Shown piece after piece: positions 38,154-47,748 of a stretch of DNA of 64,000 bases. Source of the stretch: Pseudoalteromonas carrageenovora IAM 12662. Lineage in GTDB: Bacteria; Pseudomonadota; Gammaproteobacteria; Enterobacterales; Alteromonadaceae. The stretch covers positions 659,001 through 723,000 of the forward strand of contig NZ_LT965929.1 of NCBI RefSeq assembly GCF_900239935.1, written 5' to 3'. The notes beneath the pieces were generated by a model that did not search any database, had not been told where the DNA came from, and saw only the letters and a program-made list of their open reading frames with translations. Each line of letters begins with the position of its first letter. The stretch's first letter is position 1. Made by a program: the position numbers and the translations under genes.

Positions 38154-38303
38154 GCGTTAAAAATTTCTAATATACGACTGTATTAATGCAGGCCGTAGAG
38201 CAATGCAAAAGCAATTAGTGTTAATAACTAAACAACAACTTTTTTGCCTCTTGCTTATACGGTTTATTGCCCAAAATTGCTCTTAATTAAACGAATCAGT
38301 ATG
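38154..38303. repeat. Intergenic repeat, copy A
   Basis: A 150-bp stretch that aligns along most of its length with 44136-44262. Shared blocks include GYGTTAAAAA, ACTG..T..ATGCAG, GTAGAGCAA, TTTTTTGCCTC, CAAAAT and TTAATTAARCGAATYRGTAT. Both copies sit in gaps after plus-strand genes. Similar units are, from memory, common between genes in Alteromonadales. Confidence 0.6.
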
Positions 38304-38323
38304 ATTTTTTATAGGTACAGACC

Positions 38324-38359
38324 ATAAAAAATCCCTACTAATTACTTAGCAGGGATTTT
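38324..38359 (-). terminator. Terminator of the ilvIH operon
   Basis: On the minus strand AAAATCCCTGCTAA and TTAGTAGGGATTTTTT form a strong stem with a T-run, about 40 bp after the ilvH stop. Confidence 0.85.
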
Positions 38360-38399
38360 GCTTAAAACTCACTAAAAATGGGCTGTAACGTATTTAAAG

Positions 38400-38897
38400 T
38401 TACGCTTTTAAAGCTTTGTCGCCTCGTCCGATACCAACGGCACCTGAGCGTACAACTTCAATAATGTCTGTTTCATGACGCAGTGTGTCTAAAAACGATT
38501 CTATTTTGTCTGTACTGCTTACAAGTTGTAGGCTGTAACTTTGTCGGCCCATATCTAAAATAGCGCCTTGGAACACATCAACCACACGTGTTACGGCAGC
38601 GCGTGTGGTTTCGTCTTGGGCAAATACCTTAACAAGTAATAACTCACGCTCAATATGGCTCATTTCTGTTAAGTCGATGATTTTAAGTACATCAACAAGC
38701 TTATTTACTTGTTTCGTAATTTGCTCAACAATTCTGTCATCACCCATAGTTGTAATAGTGATACGCGATAGTGATTGATCGTCAGTAGTACCCACCGTAA
38801 GGCTATCAATGTTATAAGCACGTTGTGAAAAAAGCCCAACGATACGCGATAGTGCACCAGGTTCGTTTTCTAATAATATAGATAAAATACGACGCAT
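38400..38897 (-). CDS. ilvH: Acetolactate synthase small (regulatory) subunit
   Basis: 165 aa. The N-terminal ACT domain (RRILSILLENEPGALSRIVG, then FSQRAYNIDSLTVG) binds valine and gives feedback inhibition; the C-terminal ACT-like domain has TAAV-type motifs (ETTRAAVTRVVDVFQGAILD). The length equals that of E. coli IlvH (163). Its ATG overlaps the stop of ilvI by 1 nt. Confidence 0.96.
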   Translation of the reverse strand: MRRILSILLENEPGALSRIVGLFSQRAYNIDSLTVGTTDDQSLSRITITTMGDDRIVEQITKQVNKLVDVLKIIDLTEMSHIERELLLVKVFAQDETTRAAVTRVVDVFQGAILDMGRQSYSLQLVSSTDKIESFLDTLRHETDIIEVVRSGAVGIGRGDKALKA

Positions 38898-40621
38898 TAT
38901 GCTTTTACTCCTTTACGTAACCACATCTCATCAATGCCGCCTAACTTAATTTGCATTGGGTATACATGTTCTTTTTCATCAACGTTTATATCTAAAAATA
39001 CTAAACGGTCATTTATACTCATAGCTCTGTCTATCGCTGGTTGTAGTTCATCGAGCGTGTCTACCTTTATACCAACGTGACCGTAACTTTCTACAAGTTT
39101 TACAAAGTCAGGTAAAGAGTCCATGTAAGACGATGAATGGCGACCGCCGTAAATCATGTCTTGCCATTGGCGTACCATACCTAAAGAGCGGTTATTTAAT
39201 GATACAACTTTAACAGCTAAGTTATATTGCAAACACGTTGATAGCTCTTGGATGTTCATTTGAATAGAACCATCGCCCGTTACACATACAGACTCTTTAT
39301 CTGGGAACGCAAGTTTAACGCCCATTGCAGCAGGTAAACCAAAGCCCATAGTGCCTAGGCCTCCAGAGTTGATCCACTGGCGAGGGTTTTTAAACGGGTA
39401 ATATTGAGCGGCAAACATTTGATGCTGACCTACGTCTGAGCTTACATATGCATCGCCATTTGTTGCTTTGTACACTGCTTCAATAACAGCTTGGGGCTTA
39501 ATTTTATCGCCATCGGCGTTGTAATTAAGGCATTTTTGTTCACGCCAGCTAATAATTTGTCGCCACCAATCTTCTTGGGCGCTTCTATCAATTTGTATTG
39601 GGCTTTTATCAATAGCAGTTTGTAGTTGTTCTATAACCGTTGCTAAACACCCTACAACTGGAATATGAGCTTTAATAGTTTTAGAAATTGAGGTCGGATC
39701 TACATCAACATGCACGATGGTTGCGTTAGGGCAAAACTTGTTAACGTTATTTGTAACACGATCATCAAAACGTGCGCCTAAGGCTAAAATTACATCAGCG
39801 TTGGCCATTGCTTTATTTGCTTCAAGCGTACCATGCATTCCAAGCATGCCTACAAAATTAGGGTGTACACCTGAAATACCACCAAGGCCCATTAAAGTAT
39901 TTGTAATAGGAGCATTTAATGATTCAACTAAGTGAGTTAATTGCTCTGAGGTATTAGAAAGTACAATTCCGCCGCCAGAATAAATCACTAATTTTTTTGC
40001 TTCAAGAATAGCAGTTACTGCTTTGCGTATTTGTTTTGAATGACCTTTTGTATTTGGGCTATAGGTTCTAAGCTCGGTAGTTTTAGGAAATTCGTACTCA
40101 AACTTAATCGCTGGGTTGAGCATATCTTTTGGTAGCTCAACCACTACAGGGCCTGGGCGACCAGTACTTGCAATATAAAACGCTTTTGCAAGGATCGCTG
40201 GGATCTCTTTAGCACTTCGACAGTTAAAGCTGTGTTTAACCACAGGGCGCGAACAACCAACAATGTCGGTTTCTTGAAAGGCATCATCACCAATTAAATT
40301 AGTCGGTACTTGGCCTGATAAAACAACCATAGGGATTGAATCCATATAAGCTGTAGCAATTCCTGTAATACAGTTTGTAGCGCCAGGGCCAGAGGTTGCA
40401 AGTACAACACCTACTTCACCGGTGGCACGGGCATAGCCATCAGCCATGTGCGTTGCTGCTTGTTCATGGCGTACTAAAATATGCTCAATATCATCTTGCT
40501 GAAAAAGTGCATCATATAAGTCTAAAACCGAACCACCGGGGTAGCCAAATATGTATTTAACCTTTAAGTCTTTCAATGCCTGAACTACTAGTTCAGAGCC
40601 ATTATACTCTTGTTTGCTCAT
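38897..40621 (-). CDS. ilvI: Acetolactate synthase large (catalytic) subunit
   Basis: 574-aa ThDP enzyme that makes acetolactate or acetohydroxybutyrate, the first common step to valine, leucine and isoleucine. It has [17 protein letters not shown], the catalytic Glu in [36 protein letters not shown] and the ThDP/Mg motif [19 protein letters not shown] 40621 has GAGGA 7-8 nt upstream; ATG 40627 overlaps that site and the frame from 40651 is unsupported. A leader peptide and attenuator precede it. Confidence 0.96.
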   Translation of the reverse strand: MSKQEYNGSELVVQALKDLKVKYIFGYPGGSVLDLYDALFQQDDIEHILVRHEQAATHMADGYARATGEVGVVLATSGPGATNCITGIATAYMDSIPMVVLSGQVPTNLIGDDAFQETDIVGCSRPVVKHSFNCRSAKEIPAILAKAFYIASTGRPGPVVVELPKDMLNPAIKFEYEFPKTTELRTYSPNTKGHSKQIRKAVTAILEAKKLVIYSGGGIVLSNTSEQLTHLVESLNAPITNTLMGLGGISGVHPNFVGMLGMHGTLEANKAMANADVILALGARFDDRVTNNVNKFCPNATIVHVDVDPTSISKTIKAHIPVVGCLATVIEQLQTAIDKSPIQIDRSAQEDWWRQIISWREQKCLNYNADGDKIKPQAVIEAVYKATNGDAYVSSDVGQHQMFAAQYYPFKNPRQWINSGGLGTMGFGLPAAMGVKLAFPDKESVCVTGDGSIQMNIQELSTCLQYNLAVKVVSLNNRSLGMVRQWQDMIYGGRHSSSYMDSLPDFVKLVESYGHVGIKVDTLDELQPAIDRAMSINDRLVFLDINVDEKEHVYPMQIKLGGIDEMWLRKGVKA

Positions 40622-40652
40622 CCTCATTCCTCTGTGCGCTTTTTTGTGCATA

Positions 40653-40684
40653 AAAAAACCCCCGCGTAGTGCGAGGGTTTTTAA
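40653..40684 (-). terminator. Attenuator terminator upstream of ilvI
   Basis: On the minus strand AACCCTCGC and GCGGGGGTT pair around a short loop and are followed by a T-run, about 16 bp after the leader-peptide stop and about 30 bp before the ilvI start. This is the position of a transcription attenuator. Confidence 0.8.
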
Positions 40685-40700
40685 AAAGCAGTATCACCTT

Positions 40701-40772
40701 TTAATACATCCCCGCTGGGCTTATAACTAAGACCAGTACGAGTACGACTAAAAGGTTAATTTGTGTGTTCAT
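40701..40772 (-). CDS. ilvIH leader peptide (attenuation)
   Basis: 23-codon frame beginning MNTQINLLVVLVLVLVISP and ending GMY, TAA 40701-40703. Eleven consecutive residues (LLVVLVLVLVI) are Leu, Val or Ile. Ribosome stalling on these codons when branched-chain aminoacyl-tRNAs are scarce would prevent formation of the terminator at 40653-40684, as in the E. coli ilv leaders. I did not work out the competing antiterminator fold. Confidence 0.85.
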   Translation of the reverse strand: MNTQINLLVVLVLVLVISPAGMY

Positions 40773-41098
40773 AGTTTTTACTCTATTTAGCAAAACACTG
40801 CTTTTAAATTAAATATTCTGTATAAGGTTATTTTTAAGGGTTTTAAGGCTCTATGTCAACCTTGAAATGGCTTTTTTGCATTGAAATTTCATTTTAAATT
40901 ATTTTTCAACTTGAAATTGCAAAATGTGGTGTTTTTATCTGAGTACTCAGTAAATATTATGCATTTTTTACTGTTATAAAGGTAAGCATAACAATTAAAT
41001 TTAGCTAAGTTTAATTGTGTTAATTATATGTTTTAGAAACTGCCTAAATAGTAAATTTTAGGTATGATGAATTCATAAAAATGATTGAGGAATCTACA
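40773..41098. other. 326-bp intergenic region between divergent genes
   Basis: Very AT-rich. It must hold the ilv leader promoter (minus) and the promoter of the M6 protease (plus). No RNA gene or repeat recognised; GAGGA near its end is the ribosome site for the GTG start at 41099. Confidence 0.5.
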
Positions 41099-44000
41099 GT
41101 GAAAAAAGTGACTATAATTTCGCTTTTATCTACATTAATAAGTCCTTTAGCAATTGCTGATAAAGCATCTCCACATGATGTGGGTATTACTAACAAGGAA
41201 CGTATTTTATATTGGCTTAATAAAAGAGATAACATTGCGCCGAGTGATCTTGAGTCATCATATGATCAATACATGGATATGAGTGCTAATAACCAACATT
41301 TAATTAAAAATGGTTTTAGGCAATTTAATTCTAAAATTCATAATTCAACGGTTTCAGTAAAATCTCAAGTAAGTTTTTCTACTGCTTTGATTCCCGATCA
41401 GACTGTAAATCAAGTTAAAATACTGACTATATTAATAGACTTTCCTGATTTGAAACATGACGATAATAAGTTAACAGCCCAAGATACCGATATGTTTTAC
41501 GCTGATTACTCTAAAGAACATTATCAACAGATGTTATTTAATAGCGAAAGTTATTTAGGTCCAGATGATCAAAGCCTATTAACCGCAAAAAGCTATTATT
41601 CAGACGCGTCGGGTGCAAGCTTAAATTTTAGCGGTGATGTTTATGGCTGGGTAACCGCTGATAGTAACGCCAAAGTATATGGAGAAAGACAAGGGAATAC
41701 CCGAGATATTAATGCGCCATCTTTAGTTAAAGAAGCAGTAGAAAAAGCTGTAGCACAATATAATATCAATTTAAGTGATTACGACCTTACTGATTTAGAC
41801 GATATTGACGGTGACGGTATTATTAACGAACCCAACGGAATAATAGACCATGTGATGATTTTTCATTCAAGTATTGGTGAAGAAGCTGGAGGAGGTTACT
41901 TAGCTACCGATGCGATTTGGTCTCATCGTTACTATGTATTTGATGAAAACAGCCAACCTAGTGAAGTAACGGGAAGTTCTGTTAAGCTTTTTGGCTATAC
42001 AATTAACCCAATTGATGCTGGAATTGGTGTAGTTGTGCACGAGTTTGGCCACGATTTAGGGTTGCTTGATGAATACGATTTACAATCTAATACTGTGGGT
42101 GAGCCGGTTGCATCTTGGTCTGTTATGTCTACTGGTAGTTGGTCGGGGGCTTTAAGGGGCTCAGAGCCTGTGATGTTTAGTCCTTATGCGCTTGAATACT
42201 TACAAACGCGCTATCAGGGAAATTGGGTCAATCAGCTAGAGCTTGAAATGACAGAAGTTAACGCAAATTCTGAGCAAATACTTGTTGATACCTCAAGTAC
42301 TTCACAATCACAAAGCCAATTAAAAGTTGTTTTACCTAAGCGTCTAGAAAAGTTTAAAACACCGGTAGAAGGGGAGTTTCAATATTATTCAAATACAGGT
42401 GATAACCTGCGTAATAGTTTTATAAATACGATAGAACTGCCACCGAGCAATGATGCACTAATGCTAAGTTTTAATGCCTATTACAGCATTGAACGTGATT
42501 ACGATTTAGTGCAAATAAAAGTGAATGGTACGCCAATTAGTGGCAATTACACCCAAGCTATTAACCCATATTATGGCGATATTGGGCCTTACATTACCGG
42601 TGATTCTTTTTTAAATAGTGATGCTAAACAACCTAACGGCTATTTAACGCATGAGTTTGATTTAACCTCTTATGCAGGGCAAACAGTAGAGTTTAGTATT
42701 GAATACATAACTGATGCAAATACCCATTACTATGGTTTTGTTGTTGATGATATGAAGGTTAGGCAAAACGAAACGTTAATTTGGCAAAACAACGCAGAAG
42801 TGCAAACATCTGCTCAACTAACAAACTTTGAAAGAATAGGTAGTTACATATACGCCGCACCATCGCATTACTATTTACAATTAAGATCTTATCTAGGTAT
42901 CGATAGCGGATTGCAAAGTGAGCAATATTCCCCGGGAGTACTTTTGTGGTACGCCGACGAATCACAATCAGATAATAATACCACCGAGCACCCAGGAACT
43001 GGCTTTGCGTTAGTTGTTGACGCAGACCAGCGAGCAATTAAAACAGGCACTACGCAAACAACTGCCAATACGGCAATACAAATACGCGATGCTGCATTTA
43101 GTTTATATGACCAGCGTGCAGGGTTAGGCGACAACGATTTATCAGCCATTAGTGAGTTTAGTGATAAAACAGATTATAGTTTTTCACAACAAACTGAATC
43201 TGGTGTTGAATTACCACAATTAGGTTTTGGGTTTACTTTATTAAATCAATCAACTAATAACGAAAGCGTTAGTGTTGAGCTAAGTTATAGTTCTGCAAAT
43301 GGGATTAAATTTAGTATTAATGATCTTAATGTGCAATTTGATATTGAAGGATTAACTTTAATACCAACCGATAAGTTTATGTGGCGTTTTGATGATGGCT
43401 CAACAAGCACTGAGCTTGCACCTTCTCATGAGTATGATGATTTTGGCACTTATAATGTTGAGTTTATTGTTAGCAACGATAATGCTGAGCAAGTATTTAC
43501 CGCTGAAGTAAATATTACTAAGCCATTAGCAATTAACGAGGTTGATTATGATATTAACCAAGGGGTATTGACAGCCCAAGCTAATATTACGGGTGGCGTT
43601 TCACCTTTTACTTATCAGTGGAGCTTAGGTGATAATAACAGCTTAGCGACGCAGAGTATTACACATAGTTATTTATATTCAGGTAATTACCAAGTTGAAC
43701 TGACCGTAACAGACAGTCAAGGAAATCAAACTGAAAAAACGCTAGATATTTCTACAACAGTGCCTATGAGCATTGAAAGTGGTTTTACTTCTAATAATTT
43801 AAATGTTCAGTTTAATAGTGATATAAGCGGTGGTTTTGGTAACTACACATACAACTGGAATTTTGGTGATGGAAGTACTTCTAACATACAAAACCCAAGT
43901 TATGTTTATCAAAATGAAGGGAGTTATACTGTGACACTTAAAGCGACTGATGCTCATACGGGCGAAGTTATTACTGAAAGCTTAACTGTAGGCGTAAACA

Positions 44001-44104
44001 TAGAGCAAAGTAGTTCAGGCTCAAGTGGTGGAACACTAGTAGGCTTACTTATTTTATTAGCCTTTAGTACCCTGAGAGTAATACCAATGGGCAAAAATAC
44101 TTAA
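41099..44104 (+). CDS. Secreted M6-family metalloprotease with PKD domains and GlyGly-CTERM-like tail
   Basis: 1001 aa. GTG 41099 follows GAGGA by 8 nt and gives a clean signal peptide (KKVTIISLLSTLISPLAIA); the frame from 41081 does not. The M6 (immune inhibitor A type) catalytic region has the zinc motif HEFGHDLGLLDEYD (His314, Glu315, His318). The middle (about 440-590) looks like the MAM/jelly-roll part of the family (YYGFVVDDMKV). Two to three PKD domains follow (MWRFDDGSTS, FGTYNVEFIV; SYLYSGNYQVELTVTDSQGN; YNWNFGDGSTSNIQNPSYVY). The C-terminus SSGSSGGTLVGLLILLAFST then basic residues resembles the GlyGly-CTERM signal processed by rhombosortase and linked to type II secretion. Probable role: extracellular protein digestion. 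Confidence 0.88.
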   Translation: MKKVTIISLLSTLISPLAIADKASPHDVGITNKERILYWLNKRDNIAPSDLESSYDQYMDMSANNQHLIKNGFRQFNSKIHNSTVSVKSQVSFSTALIPDQTVNQVKILTILIDFPDLKHDDNKLTAQDTDMFYADYSKEHYQQMLFNSESYLGPDDQSLLTAKSYYSDASGASLNFSGDVYGWVTADSNAKVYGERQGNTRDINAPSLVKEAVEKAVAQYNINLSDYDLTDLDDIDGDGIINEPNGIIDHVMIFHSSIGEEAGGGYLATDAIWSHRYYVFDENSQPSEVTGSSVKLFGYTINPIDAGIGVVVHEFGHDLGLLDEYDLQSNTVGEPVASWSVMSTGSWSGALRGSEPVMFSPYALEYLQTRYQGNWVNQLELEMTEVNANSEQILVDTSSTSQSQSQLKVVLPKRLEKFKTPVEGEFQYYSNTGDNLRNSFINTIELPPSNDALMLSFNAYYSIERDYDLVQIKVNGTPISGNYTQAINPYYGDIGPYITGDSFLNSDAKQPNGYLTHEFDLTSYAGQTVEFSIEYITDANTHYYGFVVDDMKVRQNETLIWQNNAEVQTSAQLTNFERIGSYIYAAPSHYYLQLRSYLGIDSGLQSEQYSPGVLLWYADESQSDNNTTEHPGTGFALVVDADQRAIKTGTTQTTANTAIQIRDAAFSLYDQRAGLGDNDLSAISEFSDKTDYSFSQQTESGVELPQLGFGFTLLNQSTNNESVSVELSYSSANGIKFSINDLNVQFDIEGLTLIPTDKFMWRFDDGSTSTELAPSHEYDDFGTYNVEFIVSNDNAEQVFTAEVNITKPLAINEVDYDINQGVLTAQANITGGVSPFTYQWSLGDNNSLATQSITHSYLYSGNYQVELTVTDSQGNQTEKTLDISTTVPMSIESGFTSNNLNVQFNSDISGGFGNYTYNWNFGDGSTSNIQNPSYVYQNEGSYTVTLKATDAHTGEVITESLTVGVNIEQSSSGSSGGTLVGLLILLAFSTLRVIPMGKNT

Positions 44105-44135
44105 TCATTCCACAAGGCTAAACGTGTCGCTACCT

Positions 44136-44262
44136 GTGTTAAAAAATTCTCATTAATGACTGCATGGATGCAGAAGGTAGAGCAAGTAGCGATTTTTTTG
44201 CCTCGCTATCAACACGTTTTTCCTACCTCAAAATAGATCAATTAATTAAGCGAATTGGTATA
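44136..44262. repeat. Intergenic repeat, copy B
   Basis: Partner of 38154-38303; see that entry for shared blocks. Shorter by about 23 bp, mainly in the central part between GTAGAGCAA and TTTTTTTGCCTC. It lies between the convergent M6 protease and isocitrate dehydrogenase genes. Confidence 0.6.
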
Positions 44263-44287
44263 AAACTATTTCTTCGCCCGTAAAAGC

Positions 44288-44313
44288 AAAAAAGCCAGCA
44301 TAGCTGGCTTTTT
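44288..44313. terminator. Bidirectional terminator between the protease and icd genes
   Basis: AAAAAGCCAGC / GCTGGCTTTTT perfect stem with a 4-nt loop (ATAG) and A/T tails on both sides. Confidence 0.85.
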
Positions 44314-44350
44314 AACGTTCAAATAGAAGCCGATATTAAGCGGCTACTTT

Positions 44351-45358
44351 TTAAAGACGATCAATCACTGATTGAGTGAAGTCTGTAGTACCGTGGCTGC
44401 CGCCCAAATCACGTGTTGTACGATCACCTGATTTAATCACATCAGCTACAGCGCTACGAATTCGCTCTGCAGTGTCGCCCATGTCTAAATGCTCAAGCAT
44501 TTGAATAGACGCTAAGATTACTGATGTAGGATTAGCTAAGTTTTTACCTGCGATATCTGGCGCACTACCGTGTACAGCTTCAAAAATAGCGGCATCTTCA
44601 CCAATGTTAGCGCCTGGAGCCATACCTAAACCACCCACTAAACCTGCACATAAGTCTGATAAAATATCACCAAATAAGTTAGTCGTTACAATTACGTCAA
44701 ACTCTTCTGGTGTCATTACAAGTTTCATACATGTTGCATCAACAATCATTTCTGTTGACTCAATTTGTGGGTAACGCTCAGCTACTTCACGGGCTACTTT
44801 TAAAAATAAGCCTGATGTTGATTTTAATATGTTAGCTTTATGTACCGCTGTTACTTTTTTACGGCCTTCACGTATTGCAAGCTCGTAAGCAAACGTTACA
44901 ATTTTTTCTGCGCCTTCACGTGTGATCACTGATTTTGCTTCAGCTTCGTTGCCATCTTCACTAACCACTTGGCCTGCGCCTGAGTACATACCTTGCGTGT
45001 TTTCACGAATAGTGATGATATCAATATCGTCGTAACGTGCTTTAGTACCAACAAACGATTTCACAGGGCGAACATTTGCGTATAAACCAAATTGCTTACG
45101 CAGTGTAACGTTAATAGACGTAAAACCTTCACCTACAGGCGTAGTTAATGGGCCTTTTAAAGTGATTTTATTTTTAGCTATTGTATCAATTGTTTCCTGT
45201 GGAAGTAGCTCACCTGTTTTTTCAAGTGCTGCAAGGCCTGCATCAACAAATTCATAATCAAAGTCGCAACCTGCGGCTTTTAATATTTCAAGTGCTGAGT
45301 CGATAATGCTCGGACCGATGCCGTCGCCTTTGATCACTGTGATGGTTTGTTTGGCCAT
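44351..45358 (-). CDS. icd: NAD-type (short-chain) isocitrate dehydrogenase
   Basis: 335 aa of the isocitrate/isopropylmalate dehydrogenase family. [18 protein letters not shown] starts it; [20 protein letters not shown] is the substrate loop with Ser and Asn typical of isocitrate rather than isopropylmalate enzymes; [14 protein letters not shown] and [20 protein letters not shown] follow. E. coli NADP-Icd is longer (416 aa), so this is the compact type, usually NAD-linked. [20 protein letters not shown] closes it. Cofactor use is inferred. The start at 45358 has AAAGGA upstream; the frame from 45391 is longer but unsupported. Confidence 0.9.
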   Translation of the reverse strand: MAKQTITVIKGDGIGPSIIDSALEILKAAGCDFDYEFVDAGLAALEKTGELLPQETIDTIAKNKITLKGPLTTPVGEGFTSINVTLRKQFGLYANVRPVKSFVGTKARYDDIDIITIRENTQGMYSGAGQVVSEDGNEAEAKSVITREGAEKIVTFAYELAIREGRKKVTAVHKANILKSTSGLFLKVAREVAERYPQIESTEMIVDATCMKLVMTPEEFDVIVTTNLFGDILSDLCAGLVGGLGMAPGANIGEDAAIFEAVHGSAPDIAGKNLANPTSVILASIQMLEHLDMGDTAERIRSAVADVIKSGDRTTRDLGGSHGTTDFTQSVIDRL

Positions 45359-45595
45359 TGACTTTTCCTTTAAAGAGTTTGATTTGCACATAAATTATTA
45401 CTCTGAGAGAGTAACTGCTTGTTAGGTCATTTATGTGAACGTGCTTGAAAATTTAAGGGCGCATTTATACCAATTTATCACCCATTTTGCTAGTTTATAC
45501 AGTAAATACCGGGTATAAATGAAATTTATAGTGGGTATAGAAATATTAAATAACCTTTAGTCAACTTAAATTAGATTTATTATTCGCAATTTAGG

Positions 45596-47284
45596 TTAAA
45601 TACTATTGAATATACCCAAAGCAGCTAAATGTTGATTGAAATCTGTTTCGTCATGCCACTTTTGTATTTTTAGTTGCTCGTTTAATGTTTGCTTTTGCCA
45701 AGCACTCATTTCAAGGTCTGGTTTAAATACGATCTGTGCAAGTATCTTGAGCGACACCCATAGCTTATGAGAGTTAGTTAAATGTTTTTTAGGTGTTTGC
45801 TCTGCTTCTAATAATGCCATTGTCCATGGGTTATCACTTAATAAATGAGTTAATTGCTGAGTTAGTGCATCAGAATTAACTTCTTTTACGCCAAAAAATG
45901 AGCAAATGGGCGCGCTCAATATTTTATTAGGGGTGCTGTCTATTAATGTTTTACGAGAAAGTAATTTACTGCACTGTGTTAGTAAAAAATGTGTATAAGC
46001 ATATAAGGGCAATGTTATATGCTCAAACTGATCGTGTTTATTTTTACTTACAAGCAAAGCCATTATTTTTACCAGTGCATTTAATCTATTAACAATATAG
46101 GCATGCAAAGGGTGGGGGGTAACATTTACAAGCTGCTCAAATACAACACGTTGTATTATAGCTGGCGCGTTATAATAGCCGACCATTGACAGACTGTGCT
46201 TTAAATCTTTTGCGGCTTGATACTCTTTATTATAAGGCTTTACTGCTTCACATAAATTTGCGACCACGAGTGGGTGGGCTGCCATTAGTTGGCTTAACCC
46301 TTTATAACTGTATTCATGTTGTAATTTAATGTGGCTAATTAAATTAAGCAGCTCTTGTGCTTTATTTTCAAACGAGGGACTTTTTGTTTTAATATGCTCG
46401 CTATTAAATACCGTAAAGCTAATGCTTTTATTAACGCAGCTCCATTGTTTTGCGTTGTCGCTAAAGGATGCTTTAACTTTGTACCACACGAGTTTTTTAG
46501 GATTTTCAGTGCTTATTAATACATGCTTCCCTTGGGGATCTGTCGCTAAATAAATCATTGATTGGTCAGCATAGTTTACTCGGCTACCTGGTAATAACGG
46601 ACCCAAATGAGAAACTAGTGATTTAATTAGTTCTAGGGCAAACAAGTTTGGAGTCCGAATATATAAATCACTTAAAGCTTTATATATGCTCATATGCTTA
46701 TTTTGCGAGTTATTGCTAATGTTCATTGCAATGATATTTGCGATGGCAAGTAGTGTAATACCGCCGTCGTAAAGCATAATTTTTGGGGTACTCACCAATG
46801 CTTGCTTGTATTTATTTAGCTTAGCTAGCAATTGCGCAACGTGCTGGGCTGGCTCTCCAGCCGTAAGCATAATCTTTGCAGCTAGTTTATGACGCATCTT
46901 CCAAATATGTTTATCTGTATCGGTAAACTCATCTTGATTGCCTAATTTATTTAACTGAGCACCAACACATAAATGCTCAATAAGCGCGGTGCTAATATAT
47001 AGCTCGCTTAGCTTTGAGTCGTAGCTTTGAGATTTACACAGAGCTGCAGTGACAACGCACTGTGCAATAACGAGGTTTGTAGCGTATGAATAATTTGGAT
47101 TGTAAAGCGTAAGCCGTGCTTGAAGAGCATGGGGTTGTTCAGCATAGAGTGTTCTATATTGTTCGGCGAGTTTATTTGCCATAGGGTATATGGCTGTCCA
47201 CTTTTTTTTATTACTATAAGTACCTAAAAATAACTGCGTATTACTAAGTAGCTGCTCTAAGGTGGTTGATACGGTTTCTTCCAT
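45596..47284 (-). CDS. Conserved hypothetical protein, 562 aa, HDOD-like second half
   Basis: Cytoplasmic, without signal or membrane segments, mostly alpha-helical. The first half has TALIEHLCVGAQLNK and DKHIWKMRHKLAAKIMLTAG, which could be a decayed HD-type helical bundle. The second half has LSQLMAAHPLVVANLCEAVK and LKHSLSMVGYYNAPAIIQRV, resembling the HDOD pattern of choosing one element, an Ile/Leu-Ser-rich helix and a Gly turn. Neither assignment is firm. It lies 11 bp after the DUF3192 gene and is probably the last gene of ppnN-xni-DUF3192. Confidence 0.65.
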   Translation of the reverse strand: MEETVSTTLEQLLSNTQLFLGTYSNKKKWTAIYPMANKLAEQYRTLYAEQPHALQARLTLYNPNYSYATNLVIAQCVVTAALCKSQSYDSKLSELYISTALIEHLCVGAQLNKLGNQDEFTDTDKHIWKMRHKLAAKIMLTAGEPAQHVAQLLAKLNKYKQALVSTPKIMLYDGGITLLAIANIIAMNISNNSQNKHMSIYKALSDLYIRTPNLFALELIKSLVSHLGPLLPGSRVNYADQSMIYLATDPQGKHVLISTENPKKLVWYKVKASFSDNAKQWSCVNKSISFTVFNSEHIKTKSPSFENKAQELLNLISHIKLQHEYSYKGLSQLMAAHPLVVANLCEAVKPYNKEYQAAKDLKHSLSMVGYYNAPAIIQRVVFEQLVNVTPHPLHAYIVNRLNALVKIMALLVSKNKHDQFEHITLPLYAYTHFLLTQCSKLLSRKTLIDSTPNKILSAPICSFFGVKEVNSDALTQQLTHLLSDNPWTMALLEAEQTPKKHLTNSHKLWVSLKILAQIVFKPDLEMSAWQKQTLNEQLKIQKWHDETDFNQHLAALGIFNSI

Positions 47285-47295
47285 TAAACCTGCAC

Positions 47296-47679
47296 CTAAT
47301 TTTGTTCTTGGTATTTGTTATAAGCGCTGGGACCCCATAAAAAAAGCTGTCCATTTTTAAAAAGTAATCCAGTACATTCATCCATTGTTGTAATACCGTC
47401 AGATGTTTTATGTTGTGTACGATAAAAAACAATTTGAAAAACTTGTTCTCCATCGCGTTTAGCATACGTTAAATCGGGGCTGCCTAAGTAATCAAGCACA
47501 CTATTTAAAGTAGTGGGTTGCTCAAGAGATAATTTTTCTATAAATCGTTTATTAAATGCTTCGCGGTCTTGCCAGATCATAGCTTGCGGATCGTCTTTAT
47601 AAAACATGATCACAGATGCTGCTATTAGCGCATATAGCCCTAAACCTAAAATTAAATATCTAATAAACTTTTTCAACAT
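47296..47679 (-). CDS. DUF3192 family membrane-anchored protein
   Basis: 127 aa. One N-terminal transmembrane helix (YLILGLGLYALIAASVIMF), then a periplasmic domain with WQDREAFNKRFIEKL, LDYLGSPDLTYAKRDGEQVF, IVFYRTQHKTSDGITTMDEC and GLLFKNGQLFLWG, all hallmarks of DUF3192, related to the BamE/SmpA fold. Function unknown; found in Alteromonadales and Vibrionales. Start 47679, 69 bp after xni. Confidence 0.85.
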   Translation of the reverse strand: MLKKFIRYLILGLGLYALIAASVIMFYKDDPQAMIWQDREAFNKRFIEKLSLEQPTTLNSVLDYLGSPDLTYAKRDGEQVFQIVFYRTQHKTSDGITTMDECTGLLFKNGQLFLWGPSAYNKYQEQN

Positions 47680-47748
47680 GCTTAACTCTGGCTGCTGTAA
47701 CTAATAATAGTATACGTATTGATGGTAACGCAGGCTATAAACTTGCGA

